Source: CALVNN01 sp964393975 (lineage in GTDB: Bacteria > Bacillota > Clostridia > Christensenellales > UBA1242). From it: DNA of 64,000 bases. Made by a program: the position numbers and the translations under genes. The notes under the pieces are model-generated. The model ran no database searches and was not told where the DNA came from. It was given only the letters and a program-made list of their open reading frames with translations. Positions 54,489 to 63,302 of this stretch are shown piece after piece; the stretch's first letter is position 1; each line of letters opens with the position of its first letter. The stretch lies in assembly GCA_964393975.1 (NCBI GenBank), contig CAYMVO010000001.1:85901-149900 (forward strand), given 5' to 3'.

Positions 54489-55673
54489 TTAATTATCTCC
54501 CCTAATCTTTCTCAAGAATGGAGGAATATCATCATCTACTTCAACTTTAACTCTAGATGTTGGAATCTTCGTCTCCTCAACCTCTTCTTTCGCTTCAACT
54601 CTTGCTTCGGATTTAGTAGGTTCTGGTTCTCTTTGAGTTTCGGTTTGCTCAGCATTCTCAAAACTGGGAAATTTATGATACTCAAAAAGTGACGCATTTT
54701 CGCCTTCAGGTTTTGGCTCAAACCCTGTAGCAATAATAGTAATTTCCACTTCATCTTGCAAGTTTTCATCAATACCCGCACCAAAAATAATATTGCAGTT
54801 AGGATCTACTGCCTGCCTTACTAAATCAGCAGCCTCGTTCACCGCATCAATAGGTAAATCCATACCACCCTTGACATTTATAAGTACGCCAGTAGCGCCT
54901 TCAATACTAGTCTCAAGCAATGGTGAACTAACCGCTTGTTTTACAGCCTCAAGAGTCATATTGTCGCCCTTAGCATAGCCAATACCCATATGAGCTAAAC
55001 CACGATTTTTCATAATAGACTTAACATCGGCAAAATCTAGATTGATAAGACTAGGGGTAACTATTAAATCAGAAATACCTTGAATACCTTGTCTCAAGAC
55101 ATCATCAGCCGTTCTAAAAGCCTCAATCATAGGCGTGCCTTTTGGAACAATCTTTAATAGCTTGTTATTAGGAATAACCACTAAAGTATCAACATATTTT
55201 CTTAAATTTTCAATACCATTAATACTATTGATTTCTCTTGTCTTACCCTCAAAGACAAAAGGTTTAGTAACGACCGCCACGGTCAAAATACCCAACTCTT
55301 TTGCAATTTGTGCGACCACAGGAGCTGCACCAGTACCTGTACCACCGCCCATACCAGCAGTAATAAATACAAGGTCACAATCTTTAATTTGGTCAATGAT
55401 TGCATCTTTACTCTCCTCTGCAGCTTTTGCACCAATTTCAGGATCAGCACCCGCGCCGAGTCCACGAGTCAACTTTTCACCAATAGCGATACGCACAGGC
55501 GCCTTATTCATAAGCAATGCTTGTTTATCTGTATTTATAGCGATAAACTCAGCACTTGTAATACCTGCACTTATCATACGATTGACAGCGTTATTACCAC
55601 CACCACCTATACCAATTACCTTTATTTTAGCCACTGGTGGCACTTCTATTTCGTTATTATATCCGTAATCCAT
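54489..55673 (-). CDS. ftsZ: Cell division protein FtsZ
   Basis: Tubulin-like GTPase that builds the division ring. The 394 residues include [14 protein letters not shown] near the start, the tubulin signature [11 protein letters not shown] (about 110), NLDFADV and the C-terminal peptide [11 protein letters not shown], which binds FtsA and other partners. A Glu-rich linker (about 325-380) joins core and tail. It follows ftsA after 18 bases. The sigE/sigG genes that often follow ftsZ in Firmicutes are absent; ileS is next. Confidence 0.98.
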   Translation of the reverse strand: MDYGYNNEIEVPPVAKIKVIGIGGGGNNAVNRMISAGITSAEFIAINTDKQALLMNKAPVRIAIGEKLTRGLGAGADPEIGAKAAEESKDAIIDQIKDCDLVFITAGMGGGTGTGAAPVVAQIAKELGILTVAVVTKPFVFEGKTREINSINGIENLRKYVDTLVVIPNNKLLKIVPKGTPMIEAFRTADDVLRQGIQGISDLIVTPSLINLDFADVKSIMKNRGLAHMGIGYAKGDNMTLEAVKQAVSSPLLETSIEGATGVLINVKGGMDLPIDAVNEAADLVRQAVDPNCNIIFGAGIDENLQDEVEITIIATGFEPKPEGENASLFEYHKFPSFENAEQTETQREPEPTKSEARVEAKEEVEETKIPTSRVKVEVDDDIPPFLRKIRGDN

Positions 55674-55691
55674 AATTAATTTATATCTCCT

Positions 55692-56816
55692 TTAATGTTG
55701 TGAAGCTTGATATAACAAGCTTAAAATTGATGAATAATGAGGTTTATTCAAACCTTGTATATCCGGCGCAAGTATTTTTACATCCTTACTAAACTCATTA
55801 GCCAAAATATCCTTTGAACCTTTGATGTAGCTCAGTCCGCCACCTGTCAAATAAATATTCATTTCATTTGTTACCAAACTACTATGTTGTTTTAAACAAT
55901 TAATACACATCTTAGCAATTTTTTCCACTTCGTAAACAACTATACTATTAGCAGTCACAGCTGATATTGACTGCACCGAACTATCACTCGCTTTGACCTC
56001 ATACATCTCGTTTTCATCCGGTTTTATAGAAAGCACTATTTTACGCTTTAGCGCATCTGCAAGCTTATAATTTATCTTTAGCCATTTCATAAGGTCATTA
56101 GTGATAAATCCACCACCCGATGAAAACTCTTTCAAAGCAAGTAATCCTTTGCCTTTCACTATAGCCACGCTAGTGGACAAATGCCCACAGTCTATAATGA
56201 TATCCTCTACCATTTCCTTATCCTTCAAAAGATAATTCGCCTCCGCGACTGGCGTACATATAAACCCTACAACATCAATATCAATCGTGTTAAGTATATC
56301 CTCAATCGTATTCAAAAACGATTTTTCAGCTAACACATAACTAAGTCTTGCTCTAATACTGGACGTAACCATTCCTAGCGGATTTGTAGTCACCGTGCCA
56401 TCGTCAAGCGTGTAACTAATCGGATCAATACCGATAATCTTATGTGCGCTAAATCTATAAAAATCATTTCCCAAATCAATAAGGTTGTCTAACACTGCTC
56501 TATTGACACGCATCTTGTTTTTATTTTGCACGACTTCTTTTTCAACCGCAATACAAAACCCCGCAGGGATACCCACGTACACTTCTTTTATAGTCGTATG
56601 CGAATTTCTCTCCGCTAACTTTATTGCTTGTCTAAGACCAACACCCAACTTGTCAGGCTCTAAAAACTCGCCCTCCAAATATCCAGCATATTCCGCTTCG
56701 CCACTACCTATGATAGTAATGTCGCCTCCTTGATTTGCACTGCCTACCGCCACCATTATTTTTTCTGTACCTATATCTATAACTGCATTATTTTTATTAC
56801 TAAATAAATTAAACAT
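55692..56816 (-). CDS. ftsA: Cell division protein FtsA
   Basis: Actin-like ATPase that tethers FtsZ to the membrane; 374 residues, shorter than the typical 410. It has the phosphate motif AVIDIGTEKIMVAVG near the N terminus, a SHS2-type insert (about 80-165), DIIIDCGHLSTSVAIVKG and NIYLTGGGLSYIKG. An amphipathic C-terminal helix is not obvious; the protein ends at SLLYQASQH. Classic divIB-ftsA-ftsZ order. Confidence 0.94.
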   Translation of the reverse strand: MFNLFSNKNNAVIDIGTEKIMVAVGSANQGGDITIIGSGEAEYAGYLEGEFLEPDKLGVGLRQAIKLAERNSHTTIKEVYVGIPAGFCIAVEKEVVQNKNKMRVNRAVLDNLIDLGNDFYRFSAHKIIGIDPISYTLDDGTVTTNPLGMVTSSIRARLSYVLAEKSFLNTIEDILNTIDIDVVGFICTPVAEANYLLKDKEMVEDIIIDCGHLSTSVAIVKGKGLLALKEFSSGGGFITNDLMKWLKINYKLADALKRKIVLSIKPDENEMYEVKASDSSVQSISAVTANSIVVYEVEKIAKMCINCLKQHSSLVTNEMNIYLTGGGLSYIKGSKDILANEFSKDVKILAPDIQGLNKPHYSSILSLLYQASQH

Positions 56817-56878
56817 CTTATGTAAAAACCTACCTTGTCTCTTATTGTATAATAAAACATTTTGTTTGTCAAATATTT

Positions 56879-57625
56879 TTACGCATTTTCTTCCGCAATT
56901 ACCTCATTATTCGACACATAAATATTTACAGTAGCTCCGCTTGAGCAAGTTCCCAGCACTCCGACCATTTTATTTACTTTTTCGTTTAATAGTTCATTAA
57001 CATTTTGCACATTAAAAGTTATACCACCTTCCCTTGTCTTAAGCACAAAATCAAGCCTATCATTTACATTTACTAGTTCCACGCTAGCAAAAAGCTTACA
57101 AATAGCGTTTTCATAAGTCGCTATAGCATCAAAAGCATTTGTCAACCCATTAAAATATTTTACATCAGCATTTTCTATAACGCTCCCCACTTCAGTATCA
57201 CTAGATAAATTGATTATCGGTAGTGCAGTCGCATTGACCACTTTTAGTACCTTATAATATTTATCTACTACAAGATATGAAGCACTATTCACCTTTATAG
57301 CATAGCAATCTTTTCTTTCTACGCAATTCACCCTAATAGTATCAGGACATATCGCCTCAAGATTAATCACTCTTATATAAGGAATATTTTTCTCTAATGT
57401 CTTAGTTGCCTTACTCTTATTAAAAATAAATACGCTCTGCCCTTTATTAATGCTCCCGCTATTTTCTATTTGCGCTAAAACCTCCGCTTCACTCATTGTA
57501 TGGTTATTATCCAAAAAATTCACACTAATATTTTTAATCGTAAACACCGTACTACAAAGTATAATCACCACAAGTAGCACACACGCAATGGATATTAAGA
57601 TTATATTTCTAAGTCTACTCTTCAT
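56879..57625 (-). CDS. divIB: Cell division protein DivIB/FtsQ
   Basis: Division-site membrane protein, 248 residues: a short cytosolic part, one membrane helix (about 8-28), then a POTRA domain with FTIKNISVNFLDNNHTMSEAEVLAQI and a beta domain (about 105-240). The protein fits FtsQ/DivIB by length, topology and place between murA and ftsA; sequence conservation is weak, as usual for this family. Confidence 0.87.
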   Translation of the reverse strand: MKSRLRNIILISIACVLLVVIILCSTVFTIKNISVNFLDNNHTMSEAEVLAQIENSGSINKGQSVFIFNKSKATKTLEKNIPYIRVINLEAICPDTIRVNCVERKDCYAIKVNSASYLVVDKYYKVLKVVNATALPIINLSSDTEVGSVIENADVKYFNGLTNAFDAIATYENAICKLFASVELVNVNDRLDFVLKTREGGITFNVQNVNELLNEKVNKMVGVLGTCSSGATVNIYVSNNEVIAEENA

Positions 57626-57708
57626 ACAAACCTCCGCTTGAGTTAAATTATACTACAAAACATTGATTTTGTCACCCCATTTAAACCATAAACTCGTAAT
57701 TTTTTTAT

Positions 57709-57749
57709 AAAAAAAGGGCTAAATTGAAGTGACACCCATAGGTATCACT
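57709..57749 (-). terminator. Hairpin with downstream T-run after murA
   Basis: Minus-strand AGTGATACC pairs with GGTGTCACT around TATG (57749-57728), and a run of seven T comes 13 bases later. The distance is long for an intrinsic terminator, so this may be only partly active. Confidence 0.4.
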
Positions 57750-57770
57750 CAAAATCACCCATTTCATTTA

Positions 57771-59042
57771 TCAACTGCCTTTTTTAATATTTTTGTTATA
57801 AATGTTTGCACCTAAGCGTTTGAGGGACTTTTCCAAACGGACATATCCCCTCTTTATGTATTCTACATTGTGTATTGTAGTGTATCCTTTTGCTATCAGT
57901 CCCGCCACCACCAGCGAAGCACCTGCCCTAAGGTCAGTCACATACACATCGGCGCCGTATAACATATCCACGCCTTTCACTATTGCAGTATTACCAGACA
58001 CTAATATACTCGCCCCCATTTTGTTAAGTTCGTTTATATGCTTAAACCTAGACTCAAATAAGTTTTCCGTGATGACAGTATCGCCTTTACACCTACAAAG
58101 TAACGCCATAATAGGCGCTTGTAAATCAGTCGGAAAGCTAGGATACGGCAAAGTTTCTAATTTACCTAACGCCTTCAATTCTCCGTTAGACACTATCCGT
58201 ACGCACCTTTTACCCCTATAAACCACACATCCCATTTCCTCGAGCCTATACAAAAGCGATTCCAAATGTTTAGGTTCTATATTTTTCACTTTAACATTTC
58301 CACCAGTACCCGCCACCGCTATCAAGTACGTTCCCGCTATTATTCTATCACCAATAGGTTTATACTCGCCCCCGTGTAACAATCGCCCTATCCCACGCAC
58401 AACAATGGTATCCGTACCCGCACCGCTAATGTCAGCACCGCAAGTATTTAAAAAGTTTTGAAAGTCCACTATCTCAGGTTCTTTAGCCACATTGTGAATG
58501 GTTGTCACGCCTTGATTACACACCGAAGCAAGTATAATATTGTAAGTCGCACCCACGCTCGGCAAATCTAAATACACCTCTCCGCTATGCAATCCTTCAC
58601 CATCGCAAAATAAATACCCGTGTTGTTCTATTATCCTTACGCCAAGCGTTCTCAAGCCTTTTAAGTGTTGGTCTATAGGTCTTGTGCCAATTAAACACCC
58701 ACCAGGATATGCAATTTTCGCTTGTTTTTGACGAGCAATCACAGCGCCAAGCGTATAAATAGACGCTCTAAGCTTTATCGCCAAGTCTGATGTTATAATG
58801 TGCTTATCAATGCTTGCACAATCTAAAATAAGTTCTCGCCCTTTGATAGTCGACTTAGCACCTAACCCCCGTAAAATATCTATCATAGCATAGCAATCAC
58901 TAAACCTTTCAAACTCCCTTATCCGCACCACACCATCCACAAGTATTGCACCCGCCATTATAGGTAGCAAACTATTTTTAGCGGTTGGAGTAGTAACCTC
59001 TCCATTTAATTTATTTCCCCCGTTTATTACAATTGTCTGCAC
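57771..59042 (-). CDS. murA: UDP-N-acetylglucosamine 1-carboxyvinyltransferase
   Basis: First committed step of peptidoglycan synthesis, transferring enolpyruvate to UDP-GlcNAc. The 423 residues match MurA: NGGNKLNGEVTTPTAKNSLLPI at the start, and the catalytic Cys in YPGGCLIGTRPIDQHL (about residue 115), the fosfomycin target. FPTDLQAPIMALL and DLRAGASLVVAGL follow later. It lies 9 bases after the subtilase gene and before divIB. Confidence 0.97.
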   Translation of the reverse strand: MQTIVINGGNKLNGEVTTPTAKNSLLPIMAGAILVDGVVRIREFERFSDCYAMIDILRGLGAKSTIKGRELILDCASIDKHIITSDLAIKLRASIYTLGAVIARQKQAKIAYPGGCLIGTRPIDQHLKGLRTLGVRIIEQHGYLFCDGEGLHSGEVYLDLPSVGATYNIILASVCNQGVTTIHNVAKEPEIVDFQNFLNTCGADISGAGTDTIVVRGIGRLLHGGEYKPIGDRIIAGTYLIAVAGTGGNVKVKNIEPKHLESLLYRLEEMGCVVYRGKRCVRIVSNGELKALGKLETLPYPSFPTDLQAPIMALLCRCKGDTVITENLFESRFKHINELNKMGASILVSGNTAIVKGVDMLYGADVYVTDLRAGASLVVAGLIAKGYTTIHNVEYIKRGYVRLEKSLKRLGANIYNKNIKKGS

Positions 59043-59051
59043 TTCCCCTCC

Positions 59052-60173
59052 TTACGCCATAAACCAACCAAAACCCTCCTCATTACGAGTAAGATTTAAT
59101 CTATGACCACAATGTAAAATGTAATTTTTTATTTGGTCAGGTCTAGCATTAGGATATTTTTGTAGTACAAGGCACGCAACACCCGCTATCATAGGTGTAG
59201 CGACGCTCGTACCCGACATTATCGTGTAACCTTTTCCATTGACCAATTCTCTATTATTACCCACTATATTAGTAGATGGGGCTAGTATATCGGGCTTATA
59301 TATAAACCCCGCTGGACCTCTCGAACTAAAATCCGCCACCTTAAACACACCGCTTTCTCGCCCATCATCCAGTCCACCTACGGTAATTACTCTCGAGCTT
59401 ACCCCAGGTGACTTTATCGTACCGCTTTCAGGTCCGCTATTTCCACCTGCGACTACGACCGTAACCCCCGCACGCCAAAGCATCTCAGCCCCTTCTACCA
59501 AAGGATCATTTTTTGGTAATGGCTCACTACCAAAACTCATACACACGACCTTGATATTATATCTTTTGTGGTTATCAAACACCCATTGCATAGCGTCTAG
59601 CACTCTAAAAGCACCCGCCTCGCCACTACTATCTAATGCCTTTAAAGACACTAGCCCAGCCATAGGAGCTATACCCGCATATCGCCTATTGCTTACCAAA
59701 CCATTCCCCAGTAACACACCACTAATAAACGTCCCGTGTCCGTTGTCGTCATAAGGAACTTTTTTATCATTTACAAAATCTACAAACTTTATAATCCTAT
59801 TTTGTGGCAAACAAAAATCAGGCAAAGGACTTATACCAGTATCTATCACCGCTACGTTTATACCTTGACCTAAAACCCCTTCTTTATAAAACGACTTTAA
59901 ATTCATAACATCTTTTGCTTTGTCTATCTGTGTATATACTGCACTATTTATAGTTGCATACTTTACAAACCCGTTTTTAGCGACTTTTTGCAAATCCTTA
60001 AGCGTAGTCTTTACACCAACCGCCTTAATAAAATCAAAGGTCTTTATCAGTCTAAAACTGCTTTTGTTCAACTCGTTTATGTATTTTAAATCAGTCAAAT
60101 ATACTATACACTCAATATCTTTATTGCCGAGCGAAGTTACTTGCCTTATCAGTCTATCATCAATCTTTCTCAT
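59052..60173 (-). CDS. Subtilisin-like serine protease without signal peptide
   Basis: S8 family peptidase of 373 residues. An N-terminal region of about 90 residues looks like an inhibitor-type propeptide. The catalytic Asp is in VAVIDTGISPLP (about 107), His in DNGHGTFISGVLLGNG (about 143) and Ser in MSGTSVATPMIAG (about 320), with the oxyanion Asn in VVAGGNSGPES. There is no signal peptide, so it is probably cytoplasmic, or processed during sporulation. It directly follows a small unknown gene and precedes murA. Confidence 0.92.
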   Translation of the reverse strand: MRKIDDRLIRQVTSLGNKDIECIVYLTDLKYINELNKSSFRLIKTFDFIKAVGVKTTLKDLQKVAKNGFVKYATINSAVYTQIDKAKDVMNLKSFYKEGVLGQGINVAVIDTGISPLPDFCLPQNRIIKFVDFVNDKKVPYDDNGHGTFISGVLLGNGLVSNRRYAGIAPMAGLVSLKALDSSGEAGAFRVLDAMQWVFDNHKRYNIKVVCMSFGSEPLPKNDPLVEGAEMLWRAGVTVVVAGGNSGPESGTIKSPGVSSRVITVGGLDDGRESGVFKVADFSSRGPAGFIYKPDILAPSTNIVGNNRELVNGKGYTIMSGTSVATPMIAGVACLVLQKYPNARPDQIKNYILHCGHRLNLTRNEEGFGWFMA

Positions 60174-60174
60174 A

Positions 60175-60465
60175 TCATATCTTGTCTAAAATATCTACTG
60201 CCTTTTTGTACATATCATTAGGGATAAGAGACTTTACACTATTTAGCATATTTATGATTTTATTTTTATCAAAAGTACCATTTTGTTTTTGCCTTGCCAC
60301 TTCCCTAATAAACTCGTTCATAAGCGATGAAGAGTCCATATTTTTATACTTATTCACCAAATCTTCCGCCGTTTGTCTAGTTTGTTCTTTAGTCTTTTCA
60401 TCCACCTTTTCAAACTCCTGCACTTTAGGGTTTGGGTTATCGTTTAAAAAATCACTCAAATTCAT
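60175..60465 (-). CDS. Small unknown protein
   Basis: A 96-residue, highly charged, soluble and probably helical protein that I do not recognise. Residues about 17-45 are rich in Lys, Glu and Gln, and about 50-96 form a likely helical unit (NGTFDKNKIINML and LIPNDMYKKAVDILDKI). The ATG has AAGGAG upstream. It ends one base before the subtilase gene starts, so the two are cotranscribed; it may be a partner or substrate of the protease. Confidence 0.72.
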   Translation of the reverse strand: MNLSDFLNDNPNPKVQEFEKVDEKTKEQTRQTAEDLVNKYKNMDSSSLMNEFIREVARQKQNGTFDKNKIINMLNSVKSLIPNDMYKKAVDILDKI

Positions 60466-60549
60466 ATTAAAACTCCTTTTTTATTAACTATTCTATTATA
60501 TGCAGGCATATATATAAATGTGGTAATTTAGCCTTACAAGGAGCACAAA

Positions 60550-60978
60550 ATGGATTTAAATAATATGCTAAATTTATTAGGTGGCAACCAATCAAACCAA
60601 ACTTCACCACCTCAAACCGCCTTTGGTACGCCGTTATATCCCGAACTTTTGGATACGACAAAAAAGGCTGATAATAAGACCACTCAAACCGCTAGTGTAC
60701 AGTCCACCCAAACGACTAATCCTACAAGTACAAACTCTTCGGGTGGTGGATTTTTGCCTTTTAACCTCAACCCCGATATGTTAAAGTTAATTCAGCAAAT
60801 CTTGCCTTTACTCACAAAAAACGAAGGTGGCGGGACTAATATACTGAGTTCCCTGCTTGGAGGAAACGGACTCAGCGGACTATTTGGCAATAAAAAAAAT
60901 ACAGCCTCCACCCTAACCACCAAGGAGGAGACCGAACAAATCTCTTTAGATGACTACATAAGAATAGATGACTATTAG
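60550..60978 (+). CDS. Unknown low-complexity plus-strand protein
   Basis: A 142-residue protein of unknown function with ACAAGGAG before its ATG. It is rich in Thr, Asn, Gln and Gly: the N-terminal MDLNNMLNLLGG, a Thr/Gln/Ser-rich linker (about 38-63), a central helix DMLKLIQQILPLLTKN (about 76-91), a Gly/Leu block LSSLLGGNGLSGLFGN and an acidic C terminus. It is divergent from the 96-residue gene and overlaps the convergent ABC-type gene by 4 bases at its end. Confidence 0.65.
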   Translation: MDLNNMLNLLGGNQSNQTSPPQTAFGTPLYPELLDTTKKADNKTTQTASVQSTQTTNPTSTNSSGGGFLPFNLNPDMLKLIQQILPLLTKNEGGGTNILSSLLGGNGLSGLFGNKKNTASTLTTKEETEQISLDDYIRIDDY

Positions 60979-61616
60979 TCTATTACTCCAGCGTGCATCC
61001 TTACGACCTTAAAATCTAAATCTTTGATAGCATCTTCACCTTCAGACGCAATAACAACGGTACATTTATTTTTATCCGCAAGAAATAACAACGCTTTTTT
61101 AACATCCTCTACATTTTCCGTATTATTCCAAATGTTATCGACGAGCAAAATATCCAACTTTCGCAAACTCAATCTCGCAAAGGCAAGCAGATATCGTTGC
61201 TTGTTTTTTAATCTTTTGACCTTTACATCAACAAAATCTATCAAATCAAACTTTGTTAACACATTCCGTACTAGTTCTTCACTTTCATAAGGCGTGAGAC
61301 CTTTATTCCTAAGACTTAATGCGTACATCATATTTTGCATAACGGTCTTTTGCTCAAAAAACACACCCTTGAAAGGCACATATCCTACACTGATATCATA
61401 TCTATAATCTAGTTCTTTTTGATTTTTATTATTAATAAACACATCGCCCGTATACTCTTTTTCTAGTCCTGCCACCACGCGTAAAATACTAGTCTTACCA
61501 CTATCTTTTTCACCCAAAAGGCACACACGCTCGCTATCTTCTATCTTTAAATTGACATTACACAACGCAAAATACTCTTTTGCAAACTTTAAATAAACCT
61601 TTGAAAAATCTATCAT
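60975..61616 (-). CDS. Degenerate ABC-type ATP-binding protein
   Basis: A 213-residue ABC-like nucleotide-binding protein. Walker A is intact (LLGEKDSGKTSILRV, about residues 33-47). The LSGGQ signature is replaced by VKRLKNKQRYLLAFARLSL, Walker B is LDILLVDNI with Asn rather than the catalytic Glu, and the switch His is missing (TVVIASEGED). It may therefore bind but hardly hydrolyse ATP, or act structurally. No permease gene is adjacent. It is convergent with the 142-residue gene and divergent from the serine palmitoyltransferase-like gene. Confidence 0.75.
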   Translation of the reverse strand: MIDFSKVYLKFAKEYFALCNVNLKIEDSERVCLLGEKDSGKTSILRVVAGLEKEYTGDVFINNKNQKELDYRYDISVGYVPFKGVFFEQKTVMQNMMYALSLRNKGLTPYESEELVRNVLTKFDLIDFVDVKVKRLKNKQRYLLAFARLSLRKLDILLVDNIWNNTENVEDVKKALLFLADKNKCTVVIASEGEDAIKDLDFKVVRMHAGVID

Positions 61617-61660
61617 AATTACAACCTTTTAAATAAATTTATCTGTCACAACAACATCAT

Positions 61661-61772
61661 TATTGATTAACATTGTAATTTATTTTAATTAATTTGTCAA
61701 ATGTTTTGACATTAAAAAAGAAATATAGTATAATAAGCAATGTTATTCACTTAATCAATATTGCAATTGATT
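61661..61772 (+). promoter_or_regulatory. Perfect sigma-A promoter with inverted repeats upstream of the SPT-like gene
   Basis: TTGACA at 61706-61711, 17-base spacer, TATAAT at 61729-61734. TAACATTG (61668-61675) and its inverse CAATGTTA (61738-61745) flank the promoter. A further palindrome AATCAAT-ATTGCA-ATTGATT lies at 61753-61772 in the leader. Such dyads suggest control by a repressor that cannot be named from sequence. Confidence 0.75.
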
Positions 61773-61809
61773 ATTGACATTTATTTTACTTACAAGGAGA
61801 TTTATATAT

Positions 61810-63009
61810 ATGGATTTATTTAAAAAATGTGAAGAATATCATGTGGTAGATGATTTGGTTGAGGCAGGACTTTACCCATATTTTCACGAATTGACCAGCG
61901 GACAAGACACAGAAGTGATTATGGATGGTCACCACGTGTATATGCTAGGTTCAAACAACTACTTAGGATTGACCTCAAATAAAGAAGTCATTGAGGCAGG
62001 AAAAGAGGCTTTGGACAAATACGGCTCAGGTTGCTCAGGTTCTAGATTTTTAAATGGTACTCTTGATTTACATACAGAGTTTGAGAAAAAGCTCGCTAAA
62101 TTTTTACACAAAGATGGCGTTATCACCTTTGGTACAGGTTTTCAGACCAATTTAGGTATTATCAGTGCCATTGCAGGTCGTAACGATTATATTGTTGGTG
62201 ATAAGGAAAACCACGCTAGTATCTATGATGGTTGCAGACTAAGTTACGCTAAGAAACTACTCCGCTACGAGCATAGTGATATGGAGGATCTTGAGAGACA
62301 GCTCAAGAGTGTACCAGAAGATGCGGGTATTTTGATTGTGACAGACGGCGTATTTAGTATGGGCGGTGACATTTGCAAACTACCTGAAATAGTTAGACTC
62401 GCTAAAAAATACGGTGCTAGAGTTATGGTGGATGATGCACACGCACTAGGCGTTATCGGCAAAGGTGGTCGTGGTACTGCGGATTATTTCGGCTTGACCG
62501 ATGATGTAGATATCATTATGGGTACTTTTAGTAAGTCACTCGCTAGTCTAGGCGGTTATATGGCAGCAAGCGCTGATGTCATTAAATATGTAAAGCACAA
62601 CTCTCGCCCATTCATCTTTAGTGCTAGTATCCCACCTGCAAATATTGCTTGCGCTAGCAAAGCACTTGATATCTTGATTAGAGAGCCTGAGCGCGTGGAC
62701 AACCTAAAAGAGATTGCCGACTATGTGCGTAAAGGTCTTAAAGAACGTGGTGTAGATATTAGAGACAGCGAAGCACCTATCATCCCTATCAATACTTACG
62801 ATGACGAGTTTACTTTTGCCCTTTGTAAAAAGTTGTTAGAAAACGGCGTGTATGTAAACCCTGTCATATCTCCAGCCGTTCCAGTAGGTCAAGCTATCAT
62901 AAGGACTTCTTATACCGCTACTCACACAAAAGAACAAATGGATAAGGCAATGGATATTATCAAAGACACCATTGAGGAGTTTACAAAAGAATATAAAAAT
63001 AAAAAATAG
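61810..63009 (+). CDS. Serine palmitoyltransferase-like alpha-oxoamine synthase
   Basis: PLP enzyme of the AOS family (serine palmitoyltransferase, KBL, AONS), 399 residues. It contains YPYFHELTSGQDTEVIMDGH, SNNYLGLTSNKEV and GSGCSGSRFLNGTLDLH. The PLP-contacting MVDDAHALGVIG and the Schiff-base lysine in MGTFSKSLASLGGYM (about residue 253) follow. RPFIFSASIPPA and a C-terminal INPVI-type segment complete it. These blocks closely resemble the serine palmitoyltransferase of Bacteroides, so sphinganine-type base synthesis is the best guess, but 2-amino-3-ketobutyrate ligase cannot be excluded. AAGGAG precedes the ATG. Codons are less AT-rich than in neighbours. Confidence 0.88.
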   Translation: MDLFKKCEEYHVVDDLVEAGLYPYFHELTSGQDTEVIMDGHHVYMLGSNNYLGLTSNKEVIEAGKEALDKYGSGCSGSRFLNGTLDLHTEFEKKLAKFLHKDGVITFGTGFQTNLGIISAIAGRNDYIVGDKENHASIYDGCRLSYAKKLLRYEHSDMEDLERQLKSVPEDAGILIVTDGVFSMGGDICKLPEIVRLAKKYGARVMVDDAHALGVIGKGGRGTADYFGLTDDVDIIMGTFSKSLASLGGYMAASADVIKYVKHNSRPFIFSASIPPANIACASKALDILIREPERVDNLKEIADYVRKGLKERGVDIRDSEAPIIPINTYDDEFTFALCKKLLENGVYVNPVISPAVPVGQAIIRTSYTATHTKEQMDKAMDIIKDTIEEFTKEYKNKK

Positions 63010-63072
63010 GCACCCGCCTATTTTTTTACTAAAGACAAATACAATTTTTGAGTTGGTTTTTGTCTTTTTTCT
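63001..63072 (+). terminator. Tandem terminators after the SPT-like gene
   Basis: The first hairpin is AAATAGGC-ACCC-GCCTATTT with a T-run (63003-63027), overlapping the stop codon. A second, AAAGACAAA (63031-63039) pairing with TTTGTCTTT (63059-63067), runs into more T. From about 63073 to 63302 I see no gene, repeat or RNA motif. Confidence 0.8.
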
Positions 63073-63302
63073 TTGATTAATATCTTTTATGGTTTAATTG
63101 TTAGAAGTACTAATTTTCTCATTGTTTTGGTTTTATCAAATCTCGTCCACTTTCATTTTGCTAATTTCTTTATTTATACATGCAAAAGTTAATGCCACTT
63201 GTAGTATGACTTTCTTTTTATTCAGTATACCATATTTCGTACCTCTACATTACATACTCTCGTTTACTATTCACTTCCTCAAATGGCACTCTCTCCTATT
63301 CG

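Noticed and set aside
55135..55668. Long plus-strand open frame opposite ftsZ
   Set aside because: Shadow of the ftsZ coding region; the protein has no recognisable feature and no ribosome-binding site.
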